Source: Flavobacteriaceae bacterium
GTDB lineage: Bacteria; Bacteroidota; Bacteroidia; Flavobacteriales; Flavobacteriaceae
Length of the DNA: 15,522 nucleotides
NCBI GenBank assembly: GCA_020347545.1
Contig: CP070731.1
Span: forward strand, 2,579,290-2,594,811
Reading direction: 5' to 3'
Shown here piece by piece: positions 1 through 7,304 of the stretch; positions within the stretch are counted from its first letter, which is position 1, and the number at the start of each line of letters is the position of its first letter. The position numbers and the translations under genes are program-made. The notes under the pieces are model-generated. The model saw only the letters and a list, made by a program, of their open reading frames with translations, made no database searches and was not told the origin of the DNA.

Positions 1-1
1 A

Positions 2-1345
2 ACACTGAACAGACATCAGAACCATCTGAACCTTATCTCTTTTGAAGCAGACAGCAACAACACCTCGCTGCTTCTCAGTGAAACAGATGAGGCTTATGTT
101 GATGAAAATTACAAGCTCTCGTTTCTTGATGATAACAGCTTTATTTGGGAAAGTGAAAAAGACGGATACAATCACCTTTATCACTATAGCAGTAAGGGCG
201 AGCTTAAGAACCAGATTACCTCCGGAAACTGGGAAGTCACAAGTTATTATGGATTCGACAAAGCTTCCAATAAGGTTTTTTATCAATCCACCGAAGAAGG
301 CTCCATAAACAGAAGCATTTATTCTGTAGGCATTAATGGGAAGAAAAAGAAGAAACTTAGCAAGTATATAGGGATAAATTCGGCTGCGTTCAGCAACAGT
401 TTAAATTATTTTGTCAATACGTATTCGAGCGCTACCAACCCTACAACGTATACGCTCTTTGACGCTAAAACCGGGAATGAAATCAAGGAAATAAAAAATA
501 ACTTGAACCTTGCCGAAAGATTAACCGAATACAATTTACCGGTCAAAGAATTCAGCACATTAAAAACCAAAAACGGGGAATTCAACATGTGGATGATCAA
601 ACCCGTTAATTTTGATCCCAACAAAAAATATCCGCTGTTGATGTTTCAGTATTCCGGGCCGGGCTCTCAAAGTGTTGTCAACAGGTGGAATAATGCCTGG
701 AGGCATGATTACTGGCATATGATGCTCACTCAAAAAGACTATATCGTTGTATGCGTTGACGGTCGTGGAACAGGATTCAGAGGTCGAGATTTCAAAAAAG
801 TCACCTACAAAGAATTGGGAAAATATGAAATTGAGGATCAGATTGAGTCGGCTAAAGAGTTGGGGAAAAGACCTTATATTGACGAAAACCGAATCGGAAT
901 CTGGGGCTGGAGCTACGGAGGGTTCATGAGTTCCCTGGCTATAACAAAAGGAGCCGATGTCTTCAAGATGGCCATTGCTGTTGCGCCGGTGACCAACTGG
1001 AGGTATTACGATACGGTTTATACCGAAAGATATATGCAAACCCCTCAGGAAAATGCCTCAGGATATGATGAGAATTCTCCGGTGAATTTTGCCGATATGC
1101 TTCAGGGAGATTACCTGCTGATCCACGGTACGGGAGATGACAATGTTCATGTCCAGAATGCCATACAGATGGTCAACGCCCTGGTAGAAGCAAACAAGGA
1201 ATTCGATTATTTTGTTTATCCTGACAGGGCGCATGGAATTTATAAGGGCAAAAACACGAGGCTTCATCTTTTCAAAAAAATGACTACATTTATCGATCGC
1301 TCGCTGGGAGAGCCTTCTCAACAAAATCAAAATATCATCGACTAA
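2..1345 (+). CDS. Dipeptidyl-peptidase IV-like serine peptidase (family S9), 5'-truncated
   Basis: Prolyl-oligopeptidase family enzyme expected to remove dipeptides from peptide N-termini in the periplasm. Frame 2 is open from the window edge, so the start, signal peptide and first propeller blades lie outside; 447 residues are visible. Residues 1 to about 190 look like the end of the DPP-IV beta-propeller, including an ESEKDGYNHLY segment. The rest is the alpha/beta-hydrolase domain. The catalytic triad is readable: Ser304 in GWSYGG (codon at 911), Asp379 in HGTGDDNVH (codon at 1136) and His411 in DRAHG (codon at 1232). The DDN after the HGT motif matches the human enzyme. The substrate-binding Glu pair of the propeller would lie upstream and cannot be checked. 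The gene ends 15 bp before a peptide transporter, which suggests co-transcription and supply of dipeptides to it. Family assignment is firm; exact specificity (DPP IV versus another S9B member) is inferred. Confidence 0.93.
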   Translation, partial: TLNRHQNHLNLISFEADSNNTSLLLSETDEAYVDENYKLSFLDDNSFIWESEKDGYNHLYHYSSKGELKNQITSGNWEVTSYYGFDKASNKVFYQSTEEGSINRSIYSVGINGKKKKKLSKYIGINSAAFSNSLNYFVNTYSSATNPTTYTLFDAKTGNEIKEIKNNLNLAERLTEYNLPVKEFSTLKTKNGEFNMWMIKPVNFDPNKKYPLLMFQYSGPGSQSVVNRWNNAWRHDYWHMMLTQKDYIVVCVDGRGTGFRGRDFKKVTYKELGKYEIEDQIESAKELGKRPYIDENRIGIWGWSYGGFMSSLAITKGADVFKMAIAVAPVTNWRYYDTVYTERYMQTPQENASGYDENSPVNFADMLQGDYLLIHGTGDDNVHVQNAIQMVNALVEANKEFDYFVYPDRAHGIYKGKNTRLHLFKKMTTFIDRSLGEPSQQNQNIID

Positions 1346-1360
1346 TTTAAACTTCCTTTT

Positions 1361-2746
1361 ATGACATCCTTAGCAAAATCGCCTGAACAAAAAGAGTTAT
1401 TTGGACATCCCGTAGGACTTTATATTTTGTTTTTTACTGAAATGTGGGAACGATTCTCTTACTACGGAATGAGGGCAATACTTGTATTGTATCTGGTTCA
1501 GGCAACAACGGATGCCAACCCGGGCCTGGGATGGTCAAACGGTGAGGCACTGGCATTATACGGATGGTATACCATGCTGGTTTATGTAGCATCGATTCCC
1601 GGTGGATGGATTGCTGATAAATTTATCGGTCAAAAAAAGTCAGTCCTATATGGTGGAATCCTGCTGGTTGCAGGCCATAGTATTCTGGCTATTGAAGAGT
1701 ATTGGGCGTTTTATACGGGCCTAGGACTTATCGTTGCCGGAGTGGGAATGCTAAAGCCGAACATTTCAACTATGGTGGGCGGACTCTATAAACAAGGAGA
1801 TATCAGACGAGATAAAGGTTTTACCATTTTTTATATCGGAATTAATATTGGAGCATTTTTATCAAGTTTAATTGTGGGTTATGTAGGGGAAGTACACGGA
1901 TGGCATTATGGATTCGGATTGGCCGGTATTGGTATGGCTCTGGGTTTATTGCAATACCTGGTCGGACAAAAATATTTGAAAAATGTAGGAAACTTCCTTG
2001 GGGTTTCTGAGAATAAGGCTGAGAAGGAAGCAATGAAAAAACCGCTCACCAGAATTGAAAAAGACAGGATCGTGGTTCTTATGATCTCTTTTTTACTTGT
2101 TATCATTTTTTGGGGTGCCTTTGAACAGGCCGGAGGACTGATGAATATCTATGCAAAAGAAAAAACAAACCGAATGTTGATGGGCTGGGAAGTACCCGCA
2201 TCGTGGTTTCAGTCTTTGAACGCCATGTTTATCATCTTTCTTGGTACAACGGTGGCAGCCTACTGGGCGAAGAAAAAACTACAAGGTAAACTTTCAACCT
2301 CTCTGTTTAAAATGATCATCGGATTGATCATTATGGGAACGGGTTTCTTCTTCATGTCAGCTGCGGCATCACAATTCGAAAGTGCAGGTTCATCTGCCAT
2401 GTACTGGCTCGTACTGGCCTATTTGTTCCATACAATAGGTGAACTTTGTATCTCACCGGTGGCACTTTCATACATTACAAAACTGGCACCACTTAAGTAC
2501 GGGTCACTGATGATGGGAATCTATTTTGCAATGACCGGGCTTGGAAATAAACTGGCAGGGTTGCTCGGAGAATCGGCTGAGGGACTCGGAGAATTCACCG
2601 TTTTTACCGGAATTGCCACCTTCTGTATATTATTTGGAGGCCTGGTATTGGTCTTCCGGAAAAAACTCGAAAAACTTACACATGGAGCTGAAGATGATGA
2701 ACATGTAATTACCGAGGAAGAAAAAGTAGCCACAGCAAACAATTGA
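1361..2746 (+). CDS. POT-family proton-dependent oligopeptide transporter (short form)
   Basis: Inner-membrane symporter that would import di- and tripeptides with protons. The 461-residue protein carries the family motif ExxERFxYYG at residues 27-36 (E27, E30, R31), the TM4 lysine K132 in LKPNIS, the second family signature around FYIGINIGAF (157-166), and the TM10 glutamate E361 in GELCISP. By eye there are about 12 membrane segments. The linker between the sixth and seventh (about residues 207-236) is short and polar, with no room for the extra HA/HB helices of many bacterial POTs. The C-terminus is an acidic cytoplasmic tail. The ATG at 1361 is the first start and directly precedes the family N-terminus. 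It lies 15 bp after the S9 peptidase stop, so the two are probably one transcript, ended by the hairpin at 2754. A paralogue follows. Family is certain; substrate range is inferred. Confidence 0.95.
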   Translation: MTSLAKSPEQKELFGHPVGLYILFFTEMWERFSYYGMRAILVLYLVQATTDANPGLGWSNGEALALYGWYTMLVYVASIPGGWIADKFIGQKKSVLYGGILLVAGHSILAIEEYWAFYTGLGLIVAGVGMLKPNISTMVGGLYKQGDIRRDKGFTIFYIGINIGAFLSSLIVGYVGEVHGWHYGFGLAGIGMALGLLQYLVGQKYLKNVGNFLGVSENKAEKEAMKKPLTRIEKDRIVVLMISFLLVIIFWGAFEQAGGLMNIYAKEKTNRMLMGWEVPASWFQSLNAMFIIFLGTTVAAYWAKKKLQGKLSTSLFKMIIGLIIMGTGFFFMSAAASQFESAGSSAMYWLVLAYLFHTIGELCISPVALSYITKLAPLKYGSLMMGIYFAMTGLGNKLAGLLGESAEGLGEFTVFTGIATFCILFGGLVLVFRKKLEKLTHGAEDDEHVITEEEKVATANN

Positions 2747-2753
2747 TCATATT

Positions 2754-2792
2754 ACCCCTTTTAAGAAAACAATTCTTTTAAGGGGTTTTTTT
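2754..2792 (+). terminator. Intrinsic terminator after the first POT gene
   Basis: An inverted repeat begins 8 bp after the stop codon. Its outer arms are ACCCCTT and AAGGGGT, followed inward by a T-T mismatch of two positions, an inner AAGAA/TTCTT stem and a five-base loop. Seven T residues follow at 2786-2792. This is a classic rho-independent terminator and suggests that the second transporter has its own transcription start or depends on read-through. Confidence 0.85.
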
Positions 2793-2812
2793 AATATTCA
2801 AACATTTTATTT

Positions 2813-4579
2813 ATGAGCACCGATATAGAAAAACTTTTTAAGCATAGGGTCTTAGGGCATCCCGCGGGACTTTTTATTTTATTTTTCACTGAAATGTGGG
2901 AACGTTTTTCCTTCTATGGAATGAGGATCCTTCTCGTTCTGTTTTTAACCGCCCCATTGATCAGTGACAATCCGGGTTGGGAATGGCCCAGAGAAAATGC
3001 GCTCGCTCTTATTGGGACTTATGCTTCTTTGCTATATCTCACACCAATTGTTGGTGGGTTCATTGCCGATAAATACACAGGATATAAATGGGCCGTGGTC
3101 ATTGGTTGTTTTATCATGACCCTTGGGCATGCCTGTATGGCAATTGAAACACCATGGTCACTCTATTTGGGCCTTGGGTTATTAGTCATTGGTACAGGTT
3201 TTTTTAAGCCAAATATCACTTCCATAATTTCTTCCATGTATAAGGGGAAAGAATCAAAAAAAGACGGGGCTTATACCATTTTTTACATGGGTGTTAACTC
3301 AGGAGCCTTTTTCGGAATGATGCTTTGCGGTTATCTTGCCGAAAATTTTGGTTGGTCATGGGGATTCGGTCTGGCAGGTATTTTCATGTTTTTGGGTATG
3401 CTTCAGTTCTGGCTCGCAAAAGACTTGTTTGGGTCTATAGGTGAATCTCCAAGTAAAGTAAGGGAGATTGAAAGTAAGTCAACCCAAAAGGTTGAAGAAA
3501 AAGATACCGATGAAAAATTGAATCCATTTACAAAATTTGATCTGGTTTTGATCGTTCTATCATCCATTGGTGGTCTTCTGTATTTGTTCAATCACCCACT
3601 GGAACTTATTGAAGGAATTAATTTACTTCCCTTCGAAATCGGAGGATTAAGCGGTTCCAATGTGGTTGTCCTTGGTGCCTTGGTATTATTCCTGGTCTTA
3701 TTGGTAACGAGGGTTTCCCGATATTTACCGATTGTAAGAGATCGAATTATCGCGGTAGCAATCTTTGGTTTGTTCACTGTATTCTTTTTTGCAGCTTTCG
3801 AACAATCACTGGGATCCATGACATTGTTTGCGAGAGATTACACCAACAGAGATCTAATCGGAACTTCGGCCATCATATTTAAAATCGTTGATGGTCTTCT
3901 AACCACCGTTCCTCTAATTATTATCACCTGGGTATTGTTTCTCTTATTTAAAAAGACCTATATCAAAATTCCATTTTCAAACATTATTTTGGCCATTGCT
4001 TTTATAGGTGTATGGGGACTGGTAATTTATCGATTAACGGATAAATTTTCTCAGGAAGGGAATCAAATCGACGCGAGTTGGTTCGGAATTCTCAACTCCT
4101 TCTTTATCATCAGTCTGGCACCCTTATTTTCAAAGTGGTGGGAAAGCAAATACAATCCGAGTGCGGCAGTCAAATACGGTCTTGGATTGATACTTCTCGG
4201 TTTAGGATTTGCAATTCTGGCATTCGGTACTGCCAATATTCCGCAGGGGGCAAAAACTGCTTCCGTAAGTATGATCTTTTTGGTTCTTGCTTATTTGTTA
4301 CATACCATGGGAGAATTGTGCCTTTCACCGGTTGGATTATCTTACCTGAGCAAGCTCGTGCCTCCGAGAATGATCGGGTTTATGTTCGGGATCTGGTATC
4401 TGGCCATAGCAATTGGACAAAAGGCAGCCGGGACCATGGGGGGAATGATCGATAAAATATCCGAACAATATTCCTTAAGTACGTTCTTCCTGATCTTTAC
4501 TTTAGTGCCTATTGGGGTTGGGTTTATTTCAATTTTATTGAATCCGGTACTCAAAAAATTAATGCATGGCGTAAAATAA
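2813..4579 (+). CDS. POT-family proton-dependent oligopeptide transporter (long form with two insertions)
   Basis: Second peptide symporter, 588 residues, clearly paralogous to its neighbour: GHPxGLxILFFTEMWERFS is nearly shared. The motif at 27-36 reads EMWERFSFYG, so the first tyrosine of the YY pair is Phe34. K132 (FKPNI) and E501 (GELCLSP) are conserved. Relative to the short neighbour it has a charged linker plus two extra hydrophobic segments at about 240-305, in the place of the HA/HB helices of 14-helix POTs. A second insertion at about 352-418 is also hydrophobic (residues near 362-379 and 390-407) and lies between the counterparts of TM7 and TM8. That would give about 16 segments, which is unusual. 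The ATG at 2813 lies 20 bp past the T-run of the preceding terminator. A hairpin follows at 4593. Transport of peptides is likely; altered specificity or a regulatory role for the inserts is only a possibility. Confidence 0.93.
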   Translation: MSTDIEKLFKHRVLGHPAGLFILFFTEMWERFSFYGMRILLVLFLTAPLISDNPGWEWPRENALALIGTYASLLYLTPIVGGFIADKYTGYKWAVVIGCFIMTLGHACMAIETPWSLYLGLGLLVIGTGFFKPNITSIISSMYKGKESKKDGAYTIFYMGVNSGAFFGMMLCGYLAENFGWSWGFGLAGIFMFLGMLQFWLAKDLFGSIGESPSKVREIESKSTQKVEEKDTDEKLNPFTKFDLVLIVLSSIGGLLYLFNHPLELIEGINLLPFEIGGLSGSNVVVLGALVLFLVLLVTRVSRYLPIVRDRIIAVAIFGLFTVFFFAAFEQSLGSMTLFARDYTNRDLIGTSAIIFKIVDGLLTTVPLIIITWVLFLLFKKTYIKIPFSNIILAIAFIGVWGLVIYRLTDKFSQEGNQIDASWFGILNSFFIISLAPLFSKWWESKYNPSAAVKYGLGLILLGLGFAILAFGTANIPQGAKTASVSMIFLVLAYLLHTMGELCLSPVGLSYLSKLVPPRMIGFMFGIWYLAIAIGQKAAGTMGGMIDKISEQYSLSTFFLIFTLVPIGVGFISILLNPVLKKLMHGVK

Positions 4580-4592
4580 TTCGAACTCAAAG

Positions 4593-4626
4593 AAGTTTGT
4601 TTAATATATGTTTTAACAAACTTTTT
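4593..4626 (+). terminator. Probable terminator after the second POT gene
   Basis: A perfect 9-bp AT-rich stem (AAGTTTGTT with AACAAACTT) encloses a 12-base loop and is followed by TTT. It starts 13 bp after the stop codon. The low GC content and short T-run make it weaker than the hairpin after the first transporter. Confidence 0.55.
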
Positions 4627-4639
4627 AGTTTTGATTATG

Positions 4640-4647
4640 TAATTTTG
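4640..4647 (+). promoter_or_regulatory. Candidate Bacteroidota -7 element for the thioredoxin-like gene
   Basis: TAATTTTG matches the TAnnTTTG core used by the primary sigma factor of Bacteroidota. It lies about 40 bp before the chosen ATG at 4688 and just downstream of the terminator at 4593, where a new promoter is expected. No convincing -33 TTTG was found at the usual spacing. Confidence 0.5.
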
Positions 4648-4687
4648 TAGTGATCATAGCTACTAAAGCGATGAAAATTTGAACAAA

Positions 4688-5236
4688 ATGAAGAAGATAG
4701 TTTTTGTATTAGCTGTGTTTGTCTTAAGCATTTCCGTTCAGGCTCAAAAGGCCAAGATCAACTGGATGAGCCTGGAAGAGGCTGTTGAGGCACAGGCTGT
4801 CAATCCAAAAAAGATCATGATGGATGTCTACACGACCTGGTGTGGCCCTTGTAAAATGCTCGATAAAAATACATTCCAGAACCCAGATGTTGTTAAGTAT
4901 GTCAATCAGAATTTCTATGCTGTAAAATTCAATGCTGAAGGAAATAAAAAGATCAATTTCCAGGGATACACTTTTGAAAACCCGGACTTCGATCCTTCAA
5001 GAAGGGGCAGAAACGCTCAGCATCAATTGGCGGGCGCATTGAAAATAACTGCGTATCCCACAATAGTTTTTTTTAATGAAAAGGGTGAAACACTTTTACC
5101 GGTTCCGGGATACAAGACCCCTGGCCAGTTGGAATTATACCTAAAATTGTTTTACAATGATGACCACGAGACCATAAGCACTCAGGAACAATGGAATCAA
5201 TATCAAAAAGATTTTGTTTCACAGTTTAAGGGATAG
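4688..5236 (+). CDS. Secreted thioredoxin-fold protein (WCGPC active site)
   Basis: Predicted periplasmic thiol-disulfide protein of 182 residues. Residues 1-20 form a signal peptide: Lys-Lys, a hydrophobic core, and likely cleavage after VQAQ or nearby. The mature part has the redox motif W51-C-G-P-C55 in DVYTTWCGPCKML and the cis-proline P125 in ITAYPTIVFF, with the alternating strands and helices of a thioredoxin domain. An insertion-like stretch at about 86-113 (NFQGYTFENPDFDPSRR) separates the two halves. The ATG at 4688 is preferred over an in-frame TTG three codons upstream, because it places MKK directly before the hydrophobic core. It stands alone between a terminator and a weak hairpin, so its partner is not indicated. 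A role as a reductase for exported proteins or in cytochrome c maturation is conceivable, but the sequence does not say which. Confidence 0.9.
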   Translation: MKKIVFVLAVFVLSISVQAQKAKINWMSLEEAVEAQAVNPKKIMMDVYTTWCGPCKMLDKNTFQNPDVVKYVNQNFYAVKFNAEGNKKINFQGYTFENPDFDPSRRGRNAQHQLAGALKITAYPTIVFFNEKGETLLPVPGYKTPGQLELYLKLFYNDDHETISTQEQWNQYQKDFVSQFKG

Positions 5237-5252
5237 TGCCTGCAGCTTTACT

Positions 5253-5278
5253 GAGTGTTGTTGATTCAATACTTATTT
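5253..5278 (+). terminator. Weak hairpin, possible terminator after the thioredoxin-like gene
   Basis: GAGTGTTG and CAATACTT can form an 8-bp stem with two G-T pairs around a 6-base loop, followed by ATTT. The stem is weak and the T-run short. It may only slow transcription, leaving the ABC-F gene partly on the same transcript. The rest of the 68-bp gap is AT-rich, with no recognisable promoter. Confidence 0.3.
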
Positions 5279-5304
5279 AACTAAATCGTCAAAATATTAA
5301 TTAA

Positions 5305-7164
5305 GTGAATTATCTCTCCGTTGAGCAAATTTCCAAATCCTTTGGTGACCGTATTCTATTTGAGGATCTTTCATTTGGGATCAATAAGGATCAAAAAATA
5401 GGGTTTGTTGCGAAAAACGGTACAGGTAAAACTACCCTTCTTAAAATTATCGCAGGAGAAGATTCTCCTGATGCCGGACAAATCATTCTTCGAAATGACC
5501 TGAAAGTAGGTTACCTTTCTCAAAAAGAAGATCTGAATGAACAGCTTTCCATTGAGGAGTCCATATTCAATTCTGATAATACAGTTCTTAAAATAATCCA
5601 GCAATACGAGAACGCCTTAAAAAACCCGGAGAATGAAGAGGCTTATCAAAAGGCTTTTGATCTTATGGAACAGAATAATGCCTGGGATTTTGAAACTCAA
5701 TACAAACAAATACTTTTTAAGCTGAAGCTGGAAGACCTGGATAAAAAAGTTGCCTCCTTATCGGGGGGGCAAAAAAAGCGCCTTTCCCTTGCTATAATTT
5801 TACTCGACCAGCCAGAACTCCTGATTTTAGATGAGCCCACCAACCATCTTGACCTCGAAATGATCGAGTGGTTGGAACAGTATCTTAAAAAAACGAATAC
5901 CACCTTGTTCATGGTAACTCATGACCGATATTTTCTGGATCGGGTATGCAATGAAATCCTGGAATTGGATCACGGATCACTCTATCGCTACAAAGGCAAT
6001 TATTCGTATTTTCTGGAGAAAAAGGAAGAACGAATAACGGCCGAGCAAAGTACCATCAGTAAGGCAAAGAACCTTTTTAAAAAGGAACTGGAATGGATGA
6101 GAAGACAGCCCAAGGCAAGAACCACCAAGTCAAAATCAAGAATCGACGATTTCCATGAAATAAAAAAGGTTGCGCATCAAAGAAGAAAAGATCATCAGGT
6201 ACAGCTGGAGATTCAAATGGAACGACTCGGGAGCAAAGTGGTTGAACTTCATCACATTTCGAAAAGTTTTGATGATCTGCCTCTGATTGACAAATTTGAT
6301 TATGTATTCAAGCGCGGAGAACGAATTGGCATCATAGGAAAGAACGGCACAGGGAAATCCACTTTTGTCAATATGATTACAGGATCGTTGCAGCCGGATT
6401 CAGGTAAAATTGTTATTGGAGATACCATTAAGTTCGGCTATTATTCTCAGTCCGGTATCCAGATCAATCCAGGTCAGAAGGTCATTGAAGTCATCAGAGA
6501 ATTTGGAGATTATATACCCCTGGCGAAGGGTCGTGCCATAAGTGCAGGCCAACTGCTGGAGCGGTTCCTGTTCGACAGAAAGAAGCAATATGATTTTGTG
6601 GAGAAACTTTCCGGTGGAGAGTTAAAACGTCTGTTTCTTTGCACGGTTTTGATCCAGAATCCGAATTTTCTCATTTTGGATGAACCCACAAATGATCTTG
6701 ACATTGTTACCTTACAGGTTCTTGAAAATTTCTTACTCGACTTCCCGGGGAACTTGGTTGTCATCTCTCATGATCGCTACTTTATGGATCGTATCGTTGA
6801 TCATTTATTTGTGTTTGAAGGAAACAGCACGATTACAGATTTCCCTGGCAACTACTCAGATTACAGAATTTATGAGGATTCAAAGCCTTCTGAAGGAAGT
6901 GAAAAGGTGAAGAAACAGGATAGCCGAAAAGCCGAACCACAGGCGGGTCAGTTATCGTATACAGAAAAAAGGGAGTTTGGCAAACTGGAGAAGGATATCG
7001 CCAATTTGGAACGCAAAAAGAAGGAAATTGAAGATCGGTTTTCGAACAATGAGATCGATCCGGATCAAATTCAGGAATCTTCTTTAAAGCTGCAGGAAAT
7101 TATCCAGTCTCTTGAAGAAAAAGAAGAGCGCTGGTTCGAGCTTTCTTTAAAAATGGAAATATAG
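5305..7164 (+). CDS. uup: ABC-F family ATPase, Uup type
   Basis: Soluble twin-ATPase that acts on ribosomes or branched DNA intermediates rather than as a transporter; there is no membrane segment. The 619 residues show ABC domain 1, with Walker A around 36-44, LSGGQ at 152-156 and LLILDEPTNHLD at 172-183 (catalytic E177). A charged linker follows at about 238-305 with ELEWMRRQPKARTTKSKSRI. ABC domain 2 has Walker A at 345-353, LSGGE at 435-439 and FLILDEPTNDLD at 455-466 (E460). A C-terminal coiled coil spans about 550-612. The linker sequence and coiled coil point to Uup rather than EttA or YheS. The first Walker A has Ala36 in place of the usual first glycine. The start is GTG at 5305: an in-frame TAA at 5302 directly precedes it and the YLSVEQISKSFG N-terminus is needed for the fold. 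Convergent with the TonB receptor gene. Confidence 0.93.
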   Translation: MNYLSVEQISKSFGDRILFEDLSFGINKDQKIGFVAKNGTGKTTLLKIIAGEDSPDAGQIILRNDLKVGYLSQKEDLNEQLSIEESIFNSDNTVLKIIQQYENALKNPENEEAYQKAFDLMEQNNAWDFETQYKQILFKLKLEDLDKKVASLSGGQKKRLSLAIILLDQPELLILDEPTNHLDLEMIEWLEQYLKKTNTTLFMVTHDRYFLDRVCNEILELDHGSLYRYKGNYSYFLEKKEERITAEQSTISKAKNLFKKELEWMRRQPKARTTKSKSRIDDFHEIKKVAHQRRKDHQVQLEIQMERLGSKVVELHHISKSFDDLPLIDKFDYVFKRGERIGIIGKNGTGKSTFVNMITGSLQPDSGKIVIGDTIKFGYYSQSGIQINPGQKVIEVIREFGDYIPLAKGRAISAGQLLERFLFDRKKQYDFVEKLSGGELKRLFLCTVLIQNPNFLILDEPTNDLDIVTLQVLENFLLDFPGNLVVISHDRYFMDRIVDHLFVFEGNSTITDFPGNYSDYRIYEDSKPSEGSEKVKKQDSRKAEPQAGQLSYTEKREFGKLEKDIANLERKKKEIEDRFSNNEIDPDQIQESSLKLQEIIQSLEEKEERWFELSLKMEI

Positions 7165-7206
7165 CCTATACCTGGAACAATGCAATTGGATTAAAGCACT
7201 TTAAAG

Positions 7207-7250
7207 AAAAAACCCTTGCCATTCTCATTTCGAATTACAAGGGTTTGATT
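7207..7250. terminator. Shared terminator between the convergent uup and TonB-receptor genes
   Basis: AAACCCTTG at 7210-7218 pairs perfectly with CAAGGGTTT at 7238-7246, and a small inner ATTC/GAAT stem can form in the loop. On the minus strand the stem is followed by TTTTTTCTTT, which makes a strong terminator for the TonB-receptor operon. On the plus strand the 3' arm ends in TTT followed by GATTT, a weaker exit for the ATPase gene. The remaining gap between the two stop codons holds nothing else recognisable. Confidence 0.75.
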
Positions 7251-7304
7251 TAAGGTTTTAATTGCAATTTTATCTGCTTCTCCAAATATTTATTGAATAA
7301 ACTC

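Noticed and set aside
560..1039. A 159-codon open frame on the minus strand
   Set aside because: It is antisense to the S9 peptidase catalytic domain, whose triad is intact on the plus strand. Its composition looks like a reverse-strand shadow.
4078..4455. A 125-codon open frame on the plus strand inside the second POT gene
   Set aside because: It lies wholly within a well-supported transporter in another frame, has no domain-like pattern and begins with no promoter or spacing of its own.
4679..4690. TTG start three codons upstream of ATG for the thioredoxin-like gene (similar TTG starts at 12533 and 13694)
   Set aside because: In each case an ATG a few codons later gives a standard signal peptide or membrane N-terminus, and the extra residues add nothing conserved.
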